Assembly: GCA_029204225.1 (NCBI GenBank)
Contig: CM055106.1
Span: 9,660,274 to 9,724,273, forward strand
From: Diphasiastrum complanatum
Lineage: Eukaryota; Streptophyta; Lycopodiopsida; Lycopodiales; Lycopodiaceae
DNA: 64,000 nt
Reading direction: 5' to 3'
Below are positions 45,641-57,719 of the stretch, one piece after another (the first letter of the stretch is position 1; every line of letters starts with the position of its first letter). The position numbers were made by a program, and so were the translations under genes. Below the pieces are notes generated by a model. The model saw nothing but the letters and a program-made list of their open reading frames with translations. It was not told the DNA's origin and did no database searches.

Positions 45641-46085
45641 CATCAAAGAGATCAAGATCTTGAGGATCCACCTCAAGATCCAAGAGTTCCAAGGAGAGAA
45701 GAATCAAAATCTTGAAGATCCAGTTCAAGACCCAAGAGCTCCAAGGAGATCCTCAAGGGCAAGGGCCAAGCCTTCAAGGCTCACTTATCTTGGCAAAGGT
45801 ATACAAGGAGAAGTCACTCAACCATACACATCCTACACTTTGATGACTTCAATGCTTGATGAACCTATTTTCTTTGAAGATGTTATCAAATTCCAGGAGT
45901 GACTAAAGCCTTCTTCAATGGCAATGGCTACTTGGAGGAGGAGATCTTCATGAGGCAATCAAGGTGCTTTATCAAGGAGGAAATTGAAGACAAAGTATGT
46001 GTTTTGCAAAAGAGTCCTTATGGGCTCAAAGATTCATCAAGAGCTTGGTTTTATAAGCTCAAGCACTCATAAATTCAATGGACAT
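45641..46085 (+). pseudogene. Copia B pol remnant: linker and RT scraps
   Basis: Directly after gag comes the integrase-RT linker (RRSSRARAKPSRLTYLGKG, near 45750), then RT pieces: AFFNGNGYLEEEIFMRQS and VLQKSPYGLKDSSRAWFYKL. Protease, the integrase core and the RT catalytic loop are absent. The element is a deletion derivative that could move only with proteins supplied by others. Confidence 0.8.
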
Positions 46086-46328
46086 ATCATCACGTACACA
46101 AAATGCCTTGGAATTCAAGGCTTGGCATGATGCATAGTTTCTCTTTGCATCACTTGTAAATTTTTTGTCACTTATTGTAAGGGATCCTTTAAGAGATGGT
46201 GAAAGGTCTTTCATGGACATCATTATCTAATGGAGTCTCAATTTTACTGCTTATTTGTAGCTAAATATTTGCTCTTAGAATTGTAGATAGATGTACATTG
46301 GATTTACCAAGTTAGAATTGAGGAGGAG
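46086..46328 (+). other. Copia B 3' internal region and polypurine tract
   Basis: Non-coding remainder ending in the polypurine tract GAGGAGGAG (46320-46328) directly before the 3' LTR. Confidence 0.8.
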
Positions 46329-46885
46329 TGTTGATTTTGTCACTTCCAACTTGGTTAATGTAGTATGTTAATCTTAAGATCTATGTTCATAGTGAGATCT
46401 CACACGTGTGGAGCCTATTCCCATGTGTAAAATAATGTACATAAGTCACTTTTATTAAGTTATATTGATTTTAGCTAGATCTACACAAGTGTGAAATTGA
46501 CCTTTGAGTAGAATCTTGAAATTGGTCATTTTGGTCTAACTTTATGTAAATAGATTGCACTTCTATGTGAATGAGTTATTACTCACACGTGTCAAGTTTC
46601 CATTCACACATGTGGATAAGCTTGTAGGTGATAAGATAGAAAGATTCCATTAGATCCTATTTTATAGGGAATATCCCTATTTTTGTGGAGACTAGTTGTT
46701 GGTTTCTGGCTAGAGTGAGAAAGTCAACTTTAAATAAGGATCATATTTGACTCCTATTGGTGGATCTAGATGACAAGGCACTCTTCACACGTGTGAAGGC
46801 TTGCTGGACAATACATAGGTCATGGATGTACTTGATCTATAAAGAGATCAACCAATTCAATGAGAAGTTGATGTGACATTGGCAA
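46329..46885 (+). mobile_element. Copia B 3' LTR, right end missing
   Basis: Starts TGTTGATTTTGTCAC after the polypurine tract. It is nearly colinear with the 5' LTR but without the 380-bp insertion, and holds an extra GAAGGCTTGCTGGACAATAC stretch (46796-46815) that is absent from the 5' LTR and comparable in place to 164-185 of the window-start copy. It is cut at about 46885 inside the R/U5 part, where RT sequence of another element begins. Confidence 0.9.
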
Positions 46886-47573
46886 ACTTTCAGTCCAGTA
46901 GTCAAACATTCGTCGATCCAAATGCTCTTGTCTTATGCTGCAACTGCCGACCTCGAAGTGCATCAACTTGACGTACAAACAACCTATCTGAATGGAGTTA
47001 TACAAGAAGATATCTACATGATCCAGCCCAAAGGATACGCTCCTGAAGGTATGAAGAATCATGTTTGTAAACTCCACAAAGCACTGTACGTCTTGAAACA
47101 GTCTGTTAGAGCTTGGTTTCAGAGGATCAACACATTCCTCATTGAACACCCTCTTCAGCAATAATACCAATATGGTCAAGGATTCGAAGCAGATGTTGTT
47201 TTCAGAGTTCAACATGATTGATCTAGACGAAGCTCACTTCTGTTTGGGAATTCAGATCCACAGAGACAGAGCGAGACGACTGATTTACATCACTCAACAA
47301 AGGTATCTTCACAATGTTCTTAACAGATACAATCTAATGAATTGTAAATTAGCTCATTCACCGATGGATCCAGGCTTGCACTTGTCGAAGGACCAATGTC
47401 CCCAAACTAAGTAGGAAGAGGAACAGATGAGAGAGTATCCTTATCGATCGATACTTGGATCTCTCATGTACGCAATGGTCTGTACAAGATTGGATATCTC
47501 TTTTGCAGTAAGCTCACTCAGCCAATATATGGGTAGTCCTGGCATTACCCATTGGAAGGCTCTCATAAGAGTC
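46886..47573 (+). pseudogene. Copia RT/RNase H fragment of a further family
   Basis: Frames begin FSPVVKHSSIQMLLSYAAT, DLEVHQLDVQTTYLNGVIQE, HKALYVLKQSVRAWF; after a stop and a deletion of the catalytic loop follow FSEFNMIDLDEAHFCLGIQI, YNLMNCKLAHSPMDPG and RSILGSLMYAMVCTRLDISF. The frame ends at HWKALIRV exactly where the gypsy LTR begins (47574), so the gypsy inserted into this sequence. Confidence 0.9.
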
Positions 47574-48352
<779 letters not shown>

Positions 48353-48356
48353 AAAG

Positions 48357-48374
48357 TGGCGTTGTTGTCGGGGA
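48357..48374 (+). promoter_or_regulatory. Gypsy primer-binding site (Asp-tRNA-like)
   Basis: TGGCGTTGTTGTCGGGGA differs at few bases from TGGCGCCGTTGCCGGGGA, the Asp-tRNA site of Athila-type plant gypsy elements. It follows the LTR end by four bases. Confidence 0.75.
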
Positions 48375-48690
48375 GCGCCACACACTCGTTTCGTCGCATA
48401 GCTTTCTTACTCGCTTTCTCTTCTCCTCTATCTCTCTCTTTCTTCTCTCTCATCATTCTTTTTCATCAAAAAATTGAATTTTAAGGGTAGAATAGTGTGA
48501 GTAGTGTTAGTTTTTGCCGTTTTTTTTGTGATTTTTCTGTTTGTTTGCACTGTAGGGAGAGATTGTGGGATGGGAGGATCAGATCCAAGCACCCAATCCC
48601 TTCGTTCATCCATAAAATCCATAAAAATCAGAAAAAAAAAAACTCAAAATTTGTTTTTGGAGGGAAAAAGAGAGCCAAAATCTCATCAGA
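48375..48690 (+). other. Gypsy leader, first part
   Basis: Non-coding CT-rich then AT-rich DNA between primer site and the tandem array. No reading frame of note. Confidence 0.5.
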
Positions 48691-50100
48691 TTTTGATTTC
48701 TCAAAAACCAACAAGAACTAGCCTTCGCATGACTAGCAGCAGCTCCAAGGTACTATCCCAGACCTGCATAGAAGCCTGTGAATGTTACTTCCCAATAGAT
48801 TTTGAAAAAACAGAGAAAAACCCAAACAAAATTCAATAATCCTTTGTAAAAATCAAAAAAAAAAATTCAAAACTCAAAACTAACCTTCGCAGAGCTCTCT
48901 GAAGTTCCATCTCACTGAGACCAGGATACAGAGAAGTCTGCGAGGGTTAGATCCAAAAAAACGTGCCCCTGTGAAGGTTCCCAAGAGCAAAAAATGGCCT
49001 AGAACCTTCTCAAACAACAAATTTTTGAGTTTCCTTGGGAAGTAACCTTCATAGAGCTCTTTGAAGTTCCATCTCACTGAGACAAGGACACAGAGAAGTC
49101 TGCGAAAATTAGATCCCAAAAAAAGTGCCCCTGTGAAGGTTCCCAAGAGCAAAAAGTGGCCTAGAACCTTCTCAGACAGCAAATTCTTGAGTTTCTCTGG
49201 GAAGTAGCTCTTGCAGCTTGGTAAGCAAGTGGATCTGACTTAGATACAAGCAATACCACCCTACGAAGATTAGTTCCCAGAAAATCTCAAAATTTTGCAA
49301 AAAAACCACAAAAAAATACAATTTTTCAAGATTCTTTTGTGTTTCCTAGGGATACACTCTTGCAGCTTGGTGAGCAGGTAAATCTGACTGAGATACAAGT
49401 GCATACCAGTCCGCAAAGGTTTGTTCCCAAAAAATCTTAAAATTTTACAAAAAAATGCACTTTTTTCAAGATTTTTTAAGTTTCCTTGAGAAGTAACTCT
49501 TGCAGCTAGGTGATCAGCTGAATCTGACTGAAATACAAGTGCATACCAGTCTTCAAGAGTTTGTTCCCAGAAAATCTTAAAATTTTACAAAAAAGCCACA
49601 AAAAAATGCACTTTTTTCAAGATTTTTTGAGTTTCCTTGAGAAGTAACTCTTGAAACTTTTTGAATAGCTGAATCTGACTGAGATACAAGTACATACCAG
49701 TTTGTGAGGGTTGGTTCCTAGGAAATGCTAAAATTTTGCAAAAAAACCCCAAAAAAATGCACTTTTTCCATGATTTTTGAGATCTACTAGAAAGTAACCT
49801 TTGCAAAGAGTTTTTTAGATATATCTAACCAAGATCTGGCTACGGTGAGATTTTTGTGAAGATCCAATGGTTAGATCTAGAAATATCTAAGAAAAAGTGC
49901 CAAAAAGTGCCAAAAAACTGAGTTTTTTCAAGATCCTGACAAATCTGCCCATCAAGAACTCTTGCAGAACTCACAATGTCTAGAAATGGTCCATATACAG
50001 CTACTGTAGGAAGGTTGAAGGTTAGATTCACTCAGATCTGAAGAAATCTCAACAAAAAAAAAAACCACAAAAAACCAAGAAAAGGGACTAAAATCATACT
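48690..50100 (+). repeat. Gypsy leader tandem array, units of 140-162 bp
   Basis: Unit starts (..ACTCTTGCAGCTNGGTGA.. type) lie at 48891, 49053, 49211, 49360, 49500, 49651 and 49801, spacings 162, 158, 149, 140, 151 and 150. Units share GAATCTGACTGAGATACAAG, GTTCCCAGAAAATC and TTTCAAGATTTTTTGAGTTT. The first two are a variant sharing GAAGTTCCATCTCACTGAGA. The same leader occurs inverted at 4.9-6.0 kb. Tandem arrays in the untranslated region are known from several plant gypsy lineages. Confidence 0.9.
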
Positions 50101-50439
50101 ATTAGCCAATTGAAACTGCAGTCACAATATCCATCGAGATCCAACATCCCTGGACTGAACCAAGTGAATGAACCTCATATCAAGTTGATCGGTACCAAGA
50201 AAAATCAGTTTCCACCACCATCCATACCAACCATTCATCACTCTTCTGTCCACACTCTTCTGTCCATCTCCATATTCTCTTGATAGTATAACTTTCATTG
50301 CGGTTATCTGTTAAATCCATTTCTGTTTCTGTTCACATCCATATGGATCCCTCTTTTCTTGATTCCTTTCTCCTCTTCTTTTTCTTCTTCCACTTCAAAA
50401 AAAAAAAAAAAGTTGGAACACTAGAGTCATTGAGCAAAT

Positions 50440-51091
50440 CTTGAAGCAATTCACCAACCAGCTACTTTGCGACATTCTAGTGCTAAACTATGGAGACCGC
50501 CCTTGTAGGATTATCGAAATTTAAAAAGTTCCTTGCTGAAACAATCTGAAACTACACCTATCGGATTGTAATCCATCGATTCCTGAACAGATCGTCATGG
50601 CAAAATACTATGCTGGACTGCCCAAAGGGATCAGATCTGGTATGGCAGAATTAGCATCCTATGCGTCACTTGTACAACTCTATAAGGATGCTGCCAAGAT
50701 GGAAATATCACTCATGAAGAAGGATTTTCCCTATCTAGATGGGGAATCAGAGGAACAAAGGTCGACAACGAGCAATGATCCAACAAGAATGGAACCCCAT
50801 GCAAGGCAACAAAGTGCAGCAAGGTCAAGCAGAACAAGTGCAACGGAAGACCCTGAACCTTGCACTTTAAACTGTCAGCAAGCTTATGCTCGCTCTATTA
50901 AGTTTCTTGAAAAAGACGAATGTACCTTCTGCTTTGGAGATCATCCAAGTACCAGGTGTCCAATCAAGAATCTGCGTTTGTTAAAAGGACAAAATACAGA
51001 GCAAGAGGCTTGTCGACAGCAAGATCCAGCAGTTCAACGGTCAGAAGCAGAATCAAGCCAACAAGGAGCTCACCAGAAGGGTGGATGTTAG
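50440..51091 (+). pseudogene. Gypsy gag, C-terminal part with first zinc knuckle
   Basis: An open stretch from ATG 50597 begins MAKYYAGLPKGIRSGMAELA, a capsid C-terminal-like helical part, then a Gln/Ser-rich linker and the knuckle CTFCFGDHPSTRC (near 50920-50958). The capsid N-terminal block seen in the minus copy (..AVAQDWF..) is missing, so gag is truncated here. Stop at 51089. Confidence 0.7.
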
Positions 51092-51145
51092 ATTGATCCA
51101 TCTAAATCATGAGTTTCTTCAACAAACAATGGCAAGGTAGAAGTT

Positions 51146-52006
51146 TTGGTTATATCCTCTTGCATATCACCGAATTCAATGGAGGACCATAACAGCTTAC
51201 CAGTCTATTTTGTGGAAGGTCCTAAGGGGAATCTGTTATCGGTGTATGTCTATCAACTTAGAGGTGATGACATACTACACTCAGTTAGGTGCTATGGATG
51301 TGGAGGAAAACACCGGCGTGCTGAATGTCCACACCAAGGGGATCCGTCAACATTTGATCCCTCGTGTTCACAATGCGGAGTTAATCAACCATGCCGAGAT
51401 TGCCCGATGAGAAATTCACAAATAGCCAGGAGGCATTTGGCCTATGTAGACCGACATGCACCTGTGGTAACCCTTCCACCTCAAACGTACTACAAAAGAA
51501 AAATCTTAGTGCCACCGGGTTATGAAGTGAGTGACGAAGAAGAAAATCTGACAAAAGTCCCAAGGTACGCAAAGATACCCTTGGGAAAACAAGTAGAACC
51601 GTCACAGAAGACAAAGATGGTAAAATTCATCAAACCAACGACTGTCGAGGAAATCAAGACACGGGCAACCAAGGAACTCCTGCAGATTCTGTCAGGGCTT
51701 TTTTCGCTCTCAATGCGAAGAATTCTTAGTGATGAATTACAAAGGGGACTAGCATCAACAGGGCAACTTGAAGGCAATTCAGCACAAGATCCAAGAAAAA
51801 GTGCCATCACGCAGCCTTCAACGGGAAAGTGCAATGACCAAGAGAAGACTAAAGTTGATGATTGCCCCTCAACGAGCAAGATTCAACCAAAGTCTAATTG
51901 TTCCACAATTCAACAGACCCCCAAATCAACACCAATTCGGGGTACATCCATTCTTCAAAGGCCAAATCCAGGGAATCCAAGCCCAAAATGGCCAATTGTA
52001 CAGTAA
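51146..52006 (+). pseudogene. Gypsy gag/pol spacer with two further zinc-knuckle-like motifs
   Basis: A 286-residue open frame has CYGCGGKHRRAEC (about 51292-51330) and CSQCGVNQPCRDC (about 51370-51408). The second matches CRECGYGHCYKNC of the minus copy but its His is Gln. Downstream are Lys-rich and Gln/Pro/Ser-rich stretches with no enzyme motif. Probably RNA-binding end of gag plus the spacer to protease. Confidence 0.65.
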
Positions 52007-52009
52007 CAA

Positions 52010-52848
52010 CCAGAACCTACAATGATAAAGCCTTTTCTAAATCTATGATATTGACTGCTGAGGAAACTCGTCAGGTTGACATTCTCAAAATTTGGAGAGC
52101 TCTCAGCAGCTTCACAACTCTGCAACCGTGCTTTCCATGTGTCTCTTTGTTTAGTCACTTGTATCTGCCATTGACGGTTCCATCTTTGGTTTCTTGGCAA
52201 ATTCTATCTTCTGGGAGGTTGTATCCTCCATATTGCTTCTAGGTGTTTCCGTGGTTCTTCTCTCAGTTGAAATTTCAGTCTCAAGGAAAATCTTTGATCT
52301 GTAGGTTGCACAAACTTTGATTATCAGTCTCAAGGGGATGGATTCATCAAAAATTGGTGGTAGGAATAGTTTTAGATGGATGATTTGGTAACAGTAAGGA
52401 AAATGATGAAGGCTTGGTGGTAGGGTGAAGAAACTGATAGTTCTACAGTTGCAGTCTTAGACCCTTGCAATGTCAAGTTTTGACCGCCACTTGCTAGGTG
52501 AAGAGCTTGCTTTATTTGCAGGTTCACGGTTCTCAACCAATGCACTTCTTTCGAATCTCAATCGGAGGCCACAGTCAGATCTCAACCGACGTCTTCTATT
52601 GACATCTCGACCGACGACCTCGCGTCAGATTTCGACCGACGCCCTCACGTCAGTTCTCGACCGATGGATACTCTCATATCTCAACTGATCCTTAGACCAT
52701 CCAGTCCATATTCAACCGCATTACAGTCATTGTGACTCCTCGAATGACCGCATTGATTCGTAGTGACCATTCTACACCGTGAGAACCGCATCCAACCGTA
52801 GAGAATACATTCACCAATTCACAATCCTGCAATACTCTACAAGTTGTT
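52010..52848 (+). other. Non-coding gypsy spacer
   Basis: Frames are broken throughout. It contains the 25-bp minisatellite. It sits between gag and protease, where the minus copy carries the 2.55-kb insert. Confidence 0.5.
52535..52690. repeat. ~25-bp minisatellite (GTCAGATCTCAACCGACG)
   Basis: Six degenerate units of GTCAGATCTCAACCGACG plus 7-8 variable bases, alternating TC and CG-rich variants. Related units reappear at 63.89-64.0 kb in the same element. Confidence 0.85.
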
Positions 52849-53886
52849 ATGGATCGCCCTTATGATCCGAATTCTACGGAGGACTATCCACCAGAGATGA
52901 TCTCCCCATCCACCGAACAAGCTCGATTTAACAAAAATTCTCGGATGAAATCCCAAATCCAAGAGCCATCCACCAACCCATTCGACATATGGGAACCCAT
53001 GCCTTATGAAGCTCTATATGAACGACCATGCCATTGTCAAATTTGTGCTAGATTGTGTCATCTTAGATTTACAGAAGATGAAAATACATATAAAATTTTT
53101 CTTGGTACACCCTGGCTCCAGATGGTAGGTGTTGTCCAAGATTGGAAGCATAGCAAAATTGCCTTTGGTAACCATGATAAACGAGTCACGGTTGACTCAA
53201 CAGGCCATGTCAAGCCCTCCAAAGTATACGATGATTGGTCATCCACAACATATGACGAATCAGATAGCATCCCAATCCAACCAAAAGGTCACTATACGAG
53301 ATCCACGGACATAATCAATTGGGGTCACGCACTAGCCATTGTGGACTGTAGTGATTCCAATCGATGTCGTATTGAAACTACTGCAGAAGATGTGGATATT
53401 TTTTCATCTTCTACAGACATTGACACACCCATCATCCCACTTATGATGATTGACCCGATTCCTATAGCGTGGTGCTCAAGAGAACCTAGTGTCTCTACCG
53501 CCCATGTTTTGGAAGAAGGTATTCTTTCCATGGATGACATAGACATGACGGATGAACATGTACTCCTATATCTAGATGCACAATCTTATCTGCCAAAAAC
53601 AATTCCTAAGGAAATAACAACACTAGGACCGTTGGCTCACGTCCAACTGACATCCAAGGTACCCAACACCCCAACATACAAGCCCAAACCCAAAGTATAT
53701 CCAGACGAAGTCTGGGATACAATCGACGACGATCTGATAAGTGAGACACCAACACCGCCCACTCAAAAACAACAAAAACCTCGGTTACAAAAAACTAAAG
53801 TTATTGATACAAAATTAACTGAACATCAAAAACAGATACATGAGAAGCTTAAACAGCCGACCAAGCCCTTGTCCAAAGGGACATAA
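52849..53886 (+). pseudogene. Gypsy protease C-terminus and spacer to RT
   Basis: A 345-residue open frame. YKIFLGTPWLQMVGVVQDW (about 53090-53150) is the block after the gypsy protease core, with IAFGNHDKRVTVD behind it, matching the minus copy at about 1000-800. The catalytic D(T/S)GA motif is not seen. The rest is acidic (DDIDMTDEHVLLYLD, EVWDTIDDDLISE) and Lys/Gln-rich, ending in TAA at 53884. Confidence 0.7.
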
Positions 53887-54094
53887 ACTATACAATCCAA
53901 CCAAGCTTCCAGATCCGGTAGTGAATCAACTTAGATGATTTCCAAAGTCCCAAAAAATTTTGTGGACCCACCTTTTGATCTTCCACAGAAGTTTAAAGAC
54001 TTAACAATGGATGACATTGTTATCCAATTACCACAGCCACATCGGGAGCCTACACCAAATTCCAACTCCTTTGAAGGACCTGCTGAGACCATTC
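53887..54094 (+). pseudogene. Gypsy pol before RT, left of the A1 insertion
   Basis: A frame MISKVPKNFVDPPFDLPQKF .. PQPHREPTPNSNSFEGPAET runs to the insertion point at 54094 and continues in frame at 60763 beyond copia A1 with LNLKDPDEKIDRIVHVG. That is a typical pre-RT region. Confidence 0.75.
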
Positions 54095-54724
54095 TGTAAA
54101 AGATTTCAGATCCTTAAGATCCAATCTACTTGAATGATCTTTGGTTAGAAAGAGAAATACACTACCAATTTCACCAATGTAAAAAAATCAGCATCTACAC
54201 ACAATTTGAGATGCAAACACTAATAGAACTTGATCAAACTTGAATGAAATGATTATGTACTGTTGCTATCCGTACAAAACCAGCAAGCTACTGTATTTCA
54301 CACGTGTGGATCCAAAAATAGCAAATATAGATCATTCTACACATAGAATTGCAAGCAATCACCAAGATAGTGCACCAATGGATAGTAGAACCCAAGAGAA
54401 CCATGTATAAGCATGAAATGAGATAGAGAAGAGAGAAGATGACTCTCTCCACGAGTTACATCCCTATTTGGCCACTTGGCTTTCCCACCAAAATGCTAAC
54501 CCTACCAATTTTGGGTCTAGATTCAATGTACCCAACTTATTCAAATTGAATCTACTCAAACTCGCATTCTATCTTTCCCACACTTTTAGAAAGTGTTTAT
54601 TCAAATGAAATTTAAACTAATGAACTTTAAAAAGTCAACCTCTAAGTCTAAAACAAGTTTTGGCCTCAATATGCCAAATATGGAAATATTGCAAAATGTG
54701 ATAAAACTAGTTGATTCTTTCACA
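54095..54724 (-). mobile_element. Copia A1 3' LTR
   Basis: Left-hand LTR, bordered by CATTC (54090-54094). On the minus strand it starts TGTGAAAGAATC next to the polypurine tract and ends CTTTTACA. Compared with the other LTR it shows about 16 substitutions in some 625 aligned bases (counted by eye) and lacks about 20 bp that include the TATA box. TTTCACACGTGTGGATCC is present at 54297-54314. Confidence 0.95.
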
Positions 54725-56330
54725 CTCCCTCTTCAACTAGTTTTAGCATAGACTTTGATAATACTCCAAGTGAAGTCCTATGATTCATGAACAAGTCTTT
54801 TCCCAATGCTTTGGTGAAGATATCAGCTACACATTCCCTTGAAGACACATGTTGAAGCTCCACCTCCTTTGCAATGACTCGCTCCCTCACAAAATGATAT
54901 TGTATCTCAATATGCTTGCTCCTAGCATGAAAGATAGGATTGGATGCCATTCTTTGGGCTGATTGATTGTCACAAAAGATGATTGGGCTCTCTAAAAAAT
55001 CCAGCAAGTGAAGATCCTTGATCATCCTTTTGATCCATACCATCTCCTTTGTGCAATGTGTAAGAGCTTTGTACTCGGCCTCACTAGATGACAATGAGAT
55101 AGTGGCTTGTTTCTTTGACATCCATGATATAGCTCCATCACCTATGAAAATACAATAAGAACTAATGGATTTCCTATCCATTACATCTCCAGCATAGTCC
55201 AAATCTGAAAATCCAAAAAGATTAGGTAATGATCCCTCATACAATATGCCAAAATCTCGAGTTCCAATGATGTACCTCAAAACTCGCTTTCCTAGCTTCC
55301 AATGCTCCTCACTAGGATCTTGCATGAATTGACTCAATATTCCAACACAATAGCTTAGATCAGGTCTAGTAATGGTTAGATAGATGAGTGAACCAACTAG
55401 CTTTCTATAGAGAGTAATGTCCTTGAAGGATCTTTCATTACCTTTTATAGTAAGCTTTACATGAGACTCCATAGGTGTATCAATAGCTTTTGCATCTACC
55501 ATATGAAATCTTTCTAGAATAGAATAAGCATACTTCTCTTGACAAATGAAAGTGGATTGAGAAGATCTAATGACTTCTATTCCTAAAATGTAATGCAAAT
55601 TACCAAGATCATGCACCTCAAACTCCTTCTTAAGAGCATTCTTGATATCCTTCACATCTTGATTGTCTCCACTACTCAAGATGATATCATCCACATAGAT
55701 TAGCAAGATGGTAACATCATTTCCAACAAACCTATAATAAAGTGAATGATCATACTCACTCATAACAAAGCCTTGAGAGAGTAAAAAAGTGTTAAGCTTA
55801 GCGTACCAACTCCTTGGTGCTTGCTTAAGGCCATACAAACTCTTTTGTAGAAGACACACATGATTTGGCTTTGTTGATGAGATGTAGCTCTCGGGTTGCT
55901 CCATGTATACTTCCTCTTCAAGATCACCATTCAAGAATGCATTTGATATGTCCATTTGCCATACATCCCATCCATAAAGTGTAGCAAGTGAAATGATGAC
56001 TCGAATGCTTACCATCTTTGCCACGGGTGCAAAGGTCTCATCATAGTCAATTCCTTGTTGTTGAGCATATCCTTTTGCCACTAACCTTGCCTTGTACTTG
56101 TTGATAGATCCATCTTGGTTTGTCTTCACCTTGAAGATCCATTTGCATCCAATAGCTTTCTTGTCCTTAGGCAACTCCACCAATCTCCATGTTCCATTCT
56201 TCATAAGAGCTTGATACTCAAGATCCATTGCTTGGATCCACTCCTCTTCTTTCCTTGCTTGATCTACACTTGTAGGCTCATCCAAAGAGGTTAGGAAAGC
56301 AACATAATTTCCAGAAACTACTTGCTTACC
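54720..56330 (-). CDS. Copia A1 reverse transcriptase and RNase H
   Basis: An open minus-strand frame carries the RT: TWRLVELPKDKKAIGCKWIF, YDETFAPVAKMVSIR, WQMDISNAFLNGDLEEEVYM, KSLYGLKQAPRSWY and the intact loop LLIYVDDIILSSG (near 55690). Then HDLGNLHYILGIEV, LVGSLIYLTITRPDLSYCVG, and RNase H with DLDYAGDVMDRKSISSYC, SLSSSEAEYKALT, FCDNQSAQRM, HIEIQYHFVRERV, CVADIFTKALGKD. All usual catalytic acids are visible. The frame is continuous with the duplicated linker upstream (to 57131), which is the best kept enzyme part in the window. Confidence 0.95.
   Translation of the reverse strand, partial: GKQVVSGNYVAFLTSLDEPTSVDQARKEEEWIQAMDLEYQALMKNGTWRLVELPKDKKAIGCKWIFKVKTNQDGSINKYKARLVAKGYAQQQGIDYDETFAPVAKMVSIRVIISLATLYGWDVWQMDISNAFLNGDLEEEVYMEQPESYISSTKPNHVCLLQKSLYGLKQAPRSWYAKLNTFLLSQGFVMSEYDHSLYYRFVGNDVTILLIYVDDIILSSGDNQDVKDIKNALKKEFEVHDLGNLHYILGIEVIRSSQSTFICQEKYAYSILERFHMVDAKAIDTPMESHVKLTIKGNERSFKDITLYRKLVGSLIYLTITRPDLSYCVGILSQFMQDPSEEHWKLGKRVLRYIIGTRDFGILYEGSLPNLFGFSDLDYAGDVMDRKSISSYCIFIGDGAISWMSKKQATISLSSSEAEYKALTHCTKEMVWIKRMIKDLHLLDFLESPIIFCDNQSAQRMASNPIFHARSKHIEIQYHFVRERVIAKEVELQHVSSRECVADIFTKALGKDLFMNHRTSLGVLSKSMLKLVEEGV
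54725..54736 (-). promoter_or_regulatory. Copia A1 polypurine tract
   Basis: Minus strand TTGAAGAGGGAG directly before the LTR start TGTGAAAG. Confidence 0.9.
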
Positions 56331-57719
56331 CTTTTGATCATATGTGAGCCTTGAAGGTACTTGTCTTTCTCTTGATGTTCTCCTTGGCTTTTGACTTGAT
56401 GAAGGTCCATCACCACCACCATCCAAAGTAGAATCCTTCTCATCAACATCAAGAATGTTAGATCCATCTACTTTACCATCAATCATGTTTGAAGACACCT
56501 TTGGAATGTTTCCCTCATAAAAAATGACATCTCTACCAACAATCACTTTGTTAGTAGAAGGAATGTAAACCTTGTAGGCTTTACTCACCTCACTATATCC
56601 AACAAAAATACCTCGTCTTGAAGATGGATCCTCCTTGGTCCTATCATCAAGAGTAATGTTGACATAGCATGTGCATCCAAAGGTTCTTAGAAAGTTGACA
56701 CTCGGCCTCCTCTTGAATAGCATCTCAAAAGGTGTCCTTCCATCCAAAATAGCACTCGGCCACCTATTGCAAAAGAAATTGGCACACAACAAAGCTTGAT
56801 CCCAAAATGGTTTGTCAAGATTAGCACTTAACCTCATACCTTTAGCACTTTCACATAAAGTTCTATTCTTCCTTTTGACTAGTTGAAGCGCTTTGAGATC
56901 AATTTCTTGATCTTCAACTTGATCATCAAAGTCATTGATCAAACTTTGTTTTCCAGATCCAATACTTGATTTTACAGCAAGATAACATCCATCCACTTTC
57001 ATAGCTCCATGTACACAAGAAGATCCTCCAAAAGATGTTCCACTCTTCATAAGAGATCGATACTCAAGATCCATTGCTTGGATCCACTCCTCTTCTTTCC
57101 TTGCTTGATCTACACTTGTAGGCTCATCCAAAGAGGTTAGGAAAGCAACATAATTTCCAGAAACTACTTGCTTACCTTTTGATCATATGTGAGCCTTGAA
57201 GGTACTTGTCTTTCTCTTGATGTTCTCCTTGGCTTTTGACTTGATGAAGGTCCATCACCACCACCATCCAAAGTAGAATCCTTCTCATCAACATCAAGAA
57301 TGTTAGATCCATCTACTTTACCATCAATCATGTTTGAAGACACCTTTGGAATGTTTCCCTCATAAAAAATGACATCTCTACCAACAATCACTTTGTTAGT
57401 AGAAGGAATGTAAACCTTGTAGGCTTTACTCACCTCACTATATCCAACAAAAATACCTCGTCTTGAAGATGGATCCTCCTTGGTCCTATCATCAAGAGTA
57501 ATGTTGACATAGCATGTGCATCCAAAGGTTCTTAGAAAGTTGACACTCGGCCTCCTCTTGAATAGTATCTCAAAAGGTGTCCTTCCATCCAAAATAGCAC
57601 TCGGCCACCTATTGCACAAAAAATTGGCACTGAACAAAGCTTGATCCCAAAATGGTTTGTCAAGATTAGCACTTAACCTCATAGCTTTAGCACTTTCACA
57701 TAAAATTCTATTCTTCCTT
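56198..57719 (-). pseudogene. Copia A1 duplicated integrase end/linker with a foreign in-frame segment
   Basis: About 675 bp covering the integrase C-terminus and integrase-RT linker are present twice: about 56198-56872 and 57046-57719, in direct orientation and almost identical. Between them (56873-57045) lie about 170 bp that keep the frame and encode an unidentified segment with GTSFGGSSCVHGAMKVDGC and a D/E-rich part (INDFDDQVEDQEIDLKAL). As a result the RT frame has a second linker, and the copy nearer integrase ends in a stop at 57164. Strand slippage or template switching during reverse transcription would explain it. Confidence 0.85.
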
